From: Pseudonocardia kujensis
Lineage (GTDB): Bacteria; Actinomycetota; Actinomycetes; Mycobacteriales; Pseudonocardiaceae
Assembly (NCBI RefSeq): GCF_021283305.1
Contig: NZ_JAJSOK010000036.1
Coordinates: forward strand, 1-64,000
DNA: 64,000 nt
Direction of reading: 5' to 3'
Shown: piece by piece, positions 59,211 through 64,000 of the stretch
Position numbering within the stretch: the stretch's first letter is position 1
Layout of the letters: every line of letters begins with the position of its first letter
The notes under the pieces: model-generated
Told to the model about the DNA's origin: nothing
Database searches by the model: none
The model's input: the letters and a program-made list of their open reading frames with translations, nothing else
Made by a program: the position numbers and the translations under genes

Positions 59211-60233
59211 TTGGCGACGCATGCCCTGAGCCCCGCCCTGGCGTCGGCACTGCGCCGGGCGGAGGTGAACCCCGCGGGCCTCACCGACGCCGAGTACGTG
59301 GCCCTCCTCGGGGCCGACGGCCCGGATCTCGCCGCGCTGACGGCCCTGGCGGACGCGGTGCGGGAGGCGGCCGCCGGGTCCGCGGTGACCTACGTCGTCA
59401 ACCGGAACCTGGACCCGGCGCTGGCCGCGCGGGACCCGGAGCTCGCCCGCGACCTGGTCGCGGAGGCCTGGAAGCTCGGGGCCACCGAGATCTGCATGCA
59501 GGGGCCGGTGCCGGAAGGAGCCGACCACCTGGACGTCGTCCGGCTGGTGAAGCAGCAGGCGCCGGTGCACCTGCACGCCTTCCGCCCGGCCGAGGTGGCG
59601 GACGGCGCCGCGCGCCTGGGCGTGTCCCCGCGGGAGTTCCTGCTGGCCGCGAAGGAGGCCGGGCTCGACTCCGTGCCGGGTACCGCCGCCAAGATCCTCG
59701 ACGACGAGGTGCGCGCCCGGCTCGGCCCCGACCTCCCCGTCGCCCGGTGGGTCGAGCTGATCGAGACCGCCCACGCCGTGGGGCTGCGCTCGACCGCGAC
59801 CATGGTCTACGGGCACGTCGAGACGCCGGCGCAGCAGGTGGCACACCTGCGCACCCTCGCCGCGATCCAGGACCGGACCGGCGGGTTCACCGAGTTCATC
59901 CCGATGCCCGTGCAGCCCGCGCAGGTCCCGCCGGGGCTCGCCGTCCGCCACGCCGACCGGCGCGAGACCCTCGCCCTGCACGCCGTGGCGCGGCTGCTGC
60001 TGCACGGCCGGATCGACCACGTCCAGGCGGCCTGGCCGAAGCTGGGCCGGGACCTGTCCCGCGCGGTGCTCGCCGCCGGCGCGGACGACGCGGGCGGCCT
60101 GCTGCTCGACGGGACGCTGGACCCGTCCGCGGGCGCCGAGGCCGGCCTGCAGCTCACCGTGGCGGAGGTCGCGGCGATCGCCCCGCCCGGCCGCGGGATC
60201 CGCCAGCGCACGACGTCCTACGGCACGCCGTGA
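59211..60233 (+). CDS. CofH/FbiC-C-terminal-like protein without the radical-SAM cysteine motif
   Basis: 340 residues matching the C-terminal (CofH) half of FO synthase: GSAVTYVVNRN, LGATEICMQGPVPEGADHLD, VHLHAFRPAEVADGAARLGV, DSVPGTAAKILDDEVRARLG, TATMVYGHVETPAQQVAHLR and TGGFTEFIPMPVQPAQVPPG. In real CofH/FbiC the NRN is followed by a CxxxCxxC loop binding the 4Fe-4S cluster. Here the chain jumps to LDPALAARDPELARDLVAEA, and the only cysteine is in EICMQG. Radical chemistry is therefore unlikely. TTG start with GGAGG SD. It overlaps the monooxygenase gene (GTGA) and may be a ligand-binding or F420-related partner. Confidence 0.85.
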   Translation: MATHALSPALASALRRAEVNPAGLTDAEYVALLGADGPDLAALTALADAVREAAAGSAVTYVVNRNLDPALAARDPELARDLVAEAWKLGATEICMQGPVPEGADHLDVVRLVKQQAPVHLHAFRPAEVADGAARLGVSPREFLLAAKEAGLDSVPGTAAKILDDEVRARLGPDLPVARWVELIETAHAVGLRSTATMVYGHVETPAQQVAHLRTLAAIQDRTGGFTEFIPMPVQPAQVPPGLAVRHADRRETLALHAVARLLLHGRIDHVQAAWPKLGRDLSRAVLAAGADDAGGLLLDGTLDPSAGAEAGLQLTVAEVAAIAPPGRGIRQRTTSYGTP

Positions 60234-61711
60234 ACGTCGGCCCGGTGCACGTCGACGCCCTGGACGGCGGCGCCGTCGACGTCGACGTCGCGATCGTCGG
60301 CGCGGGCTTCGCAGGCCTGGGCATGGCCGTGCAGCTCGCCCGGCGCGGCCGGGAGAGCTTCGTCGTGCTGGAGCGGGCCCGCGAGGTCGGCGGGACCTGG
60401 CGGGACAACGTCTACCCGGGCGTCGCGTGTGACGTCCCCTCCCACCTCTACTCGCTCTCGTTCGCGCCCAAGCACGACTGGTCGCGCATCTACGCGGGCG
60501 GCGCGGAGATCCAGCAGTACCTGCGCGACGTCGTCCGGGACGAGGGCCTGCGGCCCCACCTGCGGTTCGGCGCGGAGATGCTCACCGCGCGCTGGGACGG
60601 CCGGTGGACCGTCGAGACCACCGCGGGCACCGTGCGCGCACGGGTGCTGGTGATGGCGGCCGGTCGGCTGTCCGAGCCGCGCATCCCGGACTTCCCCGGC
60701 CTCGCGGACTTCCCCGGCCCGGTGTTCCACTCCGCGCAGTGGGACCCCTCGGCGCAGCTCGACGGGCTGCGGATCGGCGTGTGCGGGTCCGGCGCGTCGG
60801 CGGTCCAGATCGCGCCGCACCTGGCCGAGCGGGCCGGGCACCTCGTGCTGTTCCAGCGCAGCGCACCCTGGATCGTGCCGCGGCGGGACCGCGAGTACAC
60901 CCCCGCCGAGCGGGAGGCGTTCGCCCGGGATCCCGCCTCCGCCCGCCGGCTGCGCGCGGAGCTGTTCACCGCCGCGGACCGCAACGTCGCCCAGCGGTTC
61001 GGCGCCCGCCCCGCGATCGACGAGCTGCGCGACCTCGCGCTCGGCCACCTCGCCGCCCAGGTCCCGGACGCGGCGCTGCGCGCCCGGCTGACCCCGGACT
61101 ACGAGATCGGCTGCAAGCGCGTGCTGCTGTCCGACGACTTCTACCCCACCGTGACCAGGCCGGACGTCACGCTGGTGTCGGCGGCGCTGGAGCGGCTCGA
61201 GGGCCGCACGGCGGTGGCCCGCAACGGGGACCGCCACGAGCTCGACGCCCTCGTCCTCGCCACGGGGTTCCTCGCCGCCGAGGCGCCGTTCGCGGGCCGG
61301 GTGACCGGCCGGGACGGGATACGGCTCGCCGACCACTGGTCCCGCGGCATGACGTCCTACGCCTCCACCGTCGTCTCCGGCTTCCCCAACCTGTTCGTGC
61401 TCGACGGGCCGAACGCCAGCCTCGGCCACAACTCGGCCATCCACATGATCGAGACCCAGATCGACTACGTCCGCGGCGCCCTGGACCACCTCGCCGCCCA
61501 CCCCGGCGCGGAGCTGGAGGTCACCCCGGCCGCCGAGCGCGCCTACACCCGCGACATCGACGCCCGCTCCGCCCGCACCGTCTGGCTCCGCGGCGGCTGC
61601 CGCAGTTGGTACGTCGACCCTCGCAGCGGCAGGCTCACCCTGCTCTGGCCCGGCTCCGCGCAGTCCTTCCGCGACCTCAACGGCACCTTCGACCCGGCTC
61701 CGTACCGCTGA
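60230..61711 (+). CDS. Flavin-containing (Baeyer-Villiger-type) monooxygenase
   Basis: 493 residues. FAD motif VDVAIVGAGFAGLGMAVQLA, GGTWRDNVYPGVACDVPSHL, and the class B fingerprint FPGPVFHSAQWDP, followed by the NADPH motif RIGVCGSGASAVQIAPHLAE. The end has SWYVDPRSGRLTLLWPGSAQ. It inserts oxygen into a ketone or hydroxylates N/S; the substrate is unknown. GTG start overlaps the CofH-like gene by 4 nt. An F420-type oxidoreductase follows 74 bp on, so the three may form one oxidation system. Confidence 0.9.
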   Translation: MNVGPVHVDALDGGAVDVDVAIVGAGFAGLGMAVQLARRGRESFVVLERAREVGGTWRDNVYPGVACDVPSHLYSLSFAPKHDWSRIYAGGAEIQQYLRDVVRDEGLRPHLRFGAEMLTARWDGRWTVETTAGTVRARVLVMAAGRLSEPRIPDFPGLADFPGPVFHSAQWDPSAQLDGLRIGVCGSGASAVQIAPHLAERAGHLVLFQRSAPWIVPRRDREYTPAEREAFARDPASARRLRAELFTAADRNVAQRFGARPAIDELRDLALGHLAAQVPDAALRARLTPDYEIGCKRVLLSDDFYPTVTRPDVTLVSAALERLEGRTAVARNGDRHELDALVLATGFLAAEAPFAGRVTGRDGIRLADHWSRGMTSYASTVVSGFPNLFVLDGPNASLGHNSAIHMIETQIDYVRGALDHLAAHPGAELEVTPAAERAYTRDIDARSARTVWLRGGCRSWYVDPRSGRLTLLWPGSAQSFRDLNGTFDPAPYR

Positions 61712-61785
61712 CCCCGGCCAGGTGCGGTACCCGCCCCTCCGCGCCCGGGCATGATCTCGTCGAACCCCGGGGAAGAGGAGCGCAC

Positions 61786-62673
61786 ATGTCGGAGCTGGCC
61801 GTCGGAGCCTGGCTGGGAACCACGTGGTCGACCGAGGACATCGTGGCCGTGGCGAAGGACGTGGAGGCCGCGGGCTACGACGGCATCTGGGTCGCCGACC
61901 ACTTCATGGCCAACACCGGCTCCACCGAGGTGTCCGACGTGCCGCTGCGCGAGTGCTTCGCCGTGCTCGCCGGGCTGGCCACCGCGGTCCCGCGGGTCCG
62001 GCTGGGCAGCCTCGTCGCGGGCATGACCTACCGCCACCCGGCCGTCCTCGCCAACACCGCCGCCACGATCGACGACCTCAGCGGCGGCCGGCTGGTCCTC
62101 GGGATGGGCGCGGGCTGGCAGCTCAACGAGCACGCCGCCTACGGCATCGAGCTGGGCCCGGTCCGCGAGCGGATCGACCGGCTCGAGGAGGGCCTGGCCG
62201 TGCTCGACGGCCTGCTCCACTCCCCGCGCACCACGGTGAAGGGCGCGCACTACACGATCACGGACGCCCCGGCCGTCACCACGGGGCAACGGATCCCGCT
62301 GATGCTCGGGGCCTCCGGCGAGCAGCGGATGCTCGGCATCGTGGCGCGGTGGGCCGACGAGTGGAACTGCTGGTCCACCCCGGAGGTCTTCGCGCACAAG
62401 TCCGCGGTGCTCGACGAGCACTGCGCCCGGATCGGCCGCGACCCCCGCACGATCCGCCGCTCCACACAGGCGATCCTGCAGATCGACGGCTCCCCCGCGG
62501 ACGCCCCCGCCGGCGTCGTCGCCGGCTCGGTGGACCGGATCGTCGACGTGATCGGCCGGTGGCGTGAGACCGGTCTCGACGAGCTGATCGTGCCGGCCAT
62601 CCGCGGGGACGCCGACCGGGCGCGGGAGCTGTTCGGCCGCTTCCACACCGAGATCAGGCCACAGCTGGACTGA
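61786..62673 (+). CDS. LLM-class F420-dependent oxidoreductase
   Basis: 295 residues, luciferase-like (beta/alpha)8 barrel. VGAWLGTTWSTEDIVAVAKD, GIWVADHFMANTG, RLGSLVAGMTYRHPAVLANT and the family hallmark LSGGRLVLGMGAGWQLNEHA. These support coenzyme F420 (or FMN) as cofactor. ATG 61786 with a GAAGAGGAG SD. It is downstream of the CofH-like and monooxygenase genes. F420 use links thematically to the CofH-like protein, which resembles the enzyme making the F420 chromophore. Substrate unknown. The following 274 bases hold no recognised gene. Confidence 0.9.
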   Translation: MSELAVGAWLGTTWSTEDIVAVAKDVEAAGYDGIWVADHFMANTGSTEVSDVPLRECFAVLAGLATAVPRVRLGSLVAGMTYRHPAVLANTAATIDDLSGGRLVLGMGAGWQLNEHAAYGIELGPVRERIDRLEEGLAVLDGLLHSPRTTVKGAHYTITDAPAVTTGQRIPLMLGASGEQRMLGIVARWADEWNCWSTPEVFAHKSAVLDEHCARIGRDPRTIRRSTQAILQIDGSPADAPAGVVAGSVDRIVDVIGRWRETGLDELIVPAIRGDADRARELFGRFHTEIRPQLD

Positions 62674-62947
62674 GGACACCGAGGGGGCGCTGCTGCGCAG
62701 CCCCACCCCCACGTCGGGTGGGCGAGATGCGCTGACCTGGTGCGTGCGGATCGATCCGGGCCGCGCCGCGGGGTCGGCGGGGACCCGTCGAGGTCTGGCG
62801 CCGACACCGCCCGGGTGTCACGGTCCCGACGGAACACGGGTCGCCCTGTCCCCGCCGCCCGTCGCGCAATAGGTTGCTGACCATGCCGGCGGCGGCGAGG
62901 CCGTCGGGACGCACCCCGGCGCGGTGTGCCTGGTCGAAGGGGACGAC

Positions 62948-63802
62948 ATGGACGGACGCGGCGACGACCGCGCGACGCGGACACCCGAGCGGACGCTCGA
63001 GGACCTCCGCGCCCGCCTGGCCGCCGAGTCGGCGCTGCTCGTCGCGTTCTCGGGCGGGGTGGACTCGGCGCTGGTCGCGGCGGTGGCGCACGAGGTCCTC
63101 GGCGCGCGGGCACTCGCGGTGACCGCGGTCTCGGCCAGCCTGCCGGGCGCGGAACGGCGGGCGGCGGCGGAGTTCGCCCGGCGGCACGGCATCGCGCACG
63201 TCGAGGTGTGCACGGACGAGCTGACGCGGCCGGAGTACGTCGCCAACCGCGGCGACCGGTGCTACCACTGCAAGTCGGCGCTGTTCGACGTCCTCGAGCC
63301 CCTCGCCGCGCTCTCGGGTGCCGCCGTCGCGCTGGGGACCAACCTCGACGACCTCGGCGATCACCGCCCCGGCCTGCGGGCGGCCGGGGAACGGGGTGCC
63401 GTCGCCCCGCTCGTCGACGCCGGCATGGGCAAGATCGAGGTCCGGGCGGTGAGCGCCGCGCTGGGCCTGGAGACCACCGCCAAGCCGGCCGCGGCGTGCC
63501 TGTCCTCGCGGGTCGCGTACGGGGAGCCGGTGACCCGCGAGGTCCTCGGCCGGATCGAGGCGGCCGAGGACGGTCTGCACGGCCTCGGTTTCCCGGTGTG
63601 CCGGGTCCGGTCGCACGCGAACGGGACCGTCGCCCGCGTCGAGCTGCCCGAGGAGGAGCTCGAGACCGCGGCGGGACGGCGCACCGAGATCGACACCGTC
63701 GTGCGCGCGGCGGGGTTCGAGTTCTGCGCACTCGACCTGCAGGGGTTCCGGAGCGGCCGGATGAACGTCCTGCTGGGGCTCCCCCGGGCGGGCGTCCGAT
63801 GA
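62948..63802 (+). CDS. larE: LarE, ATP-dependent sacrificial sulfur transferase
   Basis: 284 residues. PP-loop LLVAFSGGVDSALVAAVAHE and GDRCYHCKSALFDVLEPLAA, GTNLDDLGDHRPGLRAAGER, and the sulfur-donating Cys region AKPAAACLSSRVAYGEPV. LarE adenylates pyridinium-3,5-biscarboxylate mononucleotide and inserts sulfur, in the single-Cys type by sacrificing its own cysteine, to make the nickel-pincer nucleotide cofactor of lactate racemase-type enzymes. ATG 62948 with a GAAGGGGA SD. Overlaps larB by 4 nt (ATGA). Confidence 0.92.
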   Translation: MDGRGDDRATRTPERTLEDLRARLAAESALLVAFSGGVDSALVAAVAHEVLGARALAVTAVSASLPGAERRAAAEFARRHGIAHVEVCTDELTRPEYVANRGDRCYHCKSALFDVLEPLAALSGAAVALGTNLDDLGDHRPGLRAAGERGAVAPLVDAGMGKIEVRAVSAALGLETTAKPAAACLSSRVAYGEPVTREVLGRIEAAEDGLHGLGFPVCRVRSHANGTVARVELPEEELETAAGRRTEIDTVVRAAGFEFCALDLQGFRSGRMNVLLGLPRAGVR

Positions 63803-64000
63803 GCCCTGGCCGCGGCTTCGACGACCTCGGCTACGCCCGACCGGACACCGACCGCGAGGCCCGCTCCGGCCTGCCCGAGGTGATCTTCGGGCCCGGGAAG
63901 ACGCCGGATCAGGTCGCGGGCGTGGCGCGCAGCCTGCTGGCCGCCGGGGACGGACCGGTCCTCGTGACCCGGGTCGACCGGCCCGTCGCCGACCAGGTCC
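63799..64000 (+). CDS. larB: LarB, N-terminal part (runs off the window)
   Basis: The first 67 codons, MSPGRGFDDLGYARPDTDRE to VDRPVADQV, include SGLPEVIFGPGKTPDQVAGV, the N-terminal signature of LarB. LarB carboxylates and hydrolyses nicotinic acid adenine dinucleotide to pyridinium-3,5-biscarboxylic acid mononucleotide, the substrate of LarE. The gene is coupled to larE by an ATGA overlap and is cut by base 64000; its AIRC-like core is not visible. Confidence 0.85.
   Translation, partial: MSPGRGFDDLGYARPDTDREARSGLPEVIFGPGKTPDQVAGVARSLLAAGDGPVLVTRVDRPVADQV

Overview
The window is about 74% G+C with strong GC3 bias, many GTG starts, Shine-Dalgarno (SD) sites and 4-nt ATGA/GTGA overlaps. It carries mycofactocin/NDMA-type alcohol dehydrogenase, F420-type (LLM) oxidoreductase and FO-synthase-like genes. 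This points to a high-GC actinobacterium, probably of the Pseudonocardiaceae (Pseudonocardia-like); the genus is an inference. Nearly all of the window is accessory catabolism with its regulators; only proS at the left edge is housekeeping. No rRNA, tRNA, CRISPR array or intact mobile element was seen.

Layout. (1) 1-1210: 3'-truncated proS. (2) 1.3-6.3 kb: an IclR regulator plus a minus-strand operon of a dehydrogenase/RraA-like aldolase fusion, a TRAP-type large permease, a small two-helix membrane protein and a cyclase-family hydrolase. An identical 14-bp palindromic site lies before the operon and before iclR. (3) 6.4-15.3 kb: FkbM methyltransferase, SGNH hydrolase, MHS-type MFS transporter, a LacI / Gfo-Idh-MocA divergon with twin operators, a MarR-ClC pair with twin operators, and a cupin. 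(4) 15.5-19.3 kb: a crotonase and two adjacent acyl-CoA dehydrogenases, then a DUF1275 membrane protein. (5) 19.5-28.3 kb: YVTN beta-propeller lipoprotein, atypical CE4 deacetylase, a Pls-like carrier/membrane/beta-helix protein without an adenylation domain, a double NTF2 protein, a CHASE3-HAMP sensor lacking its ATPase domain, and an alpha/beta hydrolase.

(6) 28.3-40.0 kb: a complete catechol meta-cleavage pathway in two divergent blocks. Minus strand: extradiol dioxygenase, two-component flavin monooxygenase (HpaB/PheA1 type) and its reductase, and separately IclR, hydratase, decarboxylase and 4-oxalocrotonate tautomerase. Plus strand: acetaldehyde dehydrogenase, 4-hydroxy-2-oxovalerate aldolase, semialdehyde dehydrogenase, an SDR without its catalytic Tyr/Lys, and a long tautomerase. 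An AraC regulator sits between the blocks. Together they would take a phenol-type substrate through catechol to pyruvate and acetyl-CoA. (7) 40.1-43.3 kb: small enzymes, a TetR gene and an extra methionine aminopeptidase behind two identical AT-rich palindromes. (8) 43.3-46.9 kb: a quaternary-amine-type Rieske oxygenase, a sarcosine-oxidase pseudogene (frameshift plus amber stop) and a LysR regulator.

(9) 47.2-58.6 kb: a minus-strand catabolic island with an MBL lactonase, SDR, carboxymuconolactone-decarboxylase-like protein, two HIBADH-type dehydrogenases, a zinc alcohol dehydrogenase, a ribose-type ABC importer, a cupin, an FCD-GntR regulator and a Dabb protein. Operator-like GTCTGA-CAA-TCAGAC sites lie upstream, and gene remnants lie inside and at the edge. 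(10) 59.2-62.7 kb: an operon of a CofH-like protein that has lost the radical-SAM cysteine motif, a flavin-containing monooxygenase and an F420-type oxidoreductase. (11) 62.9-64 kb: larE and the start of larB, for nickel-pincer cofactor synthesis.
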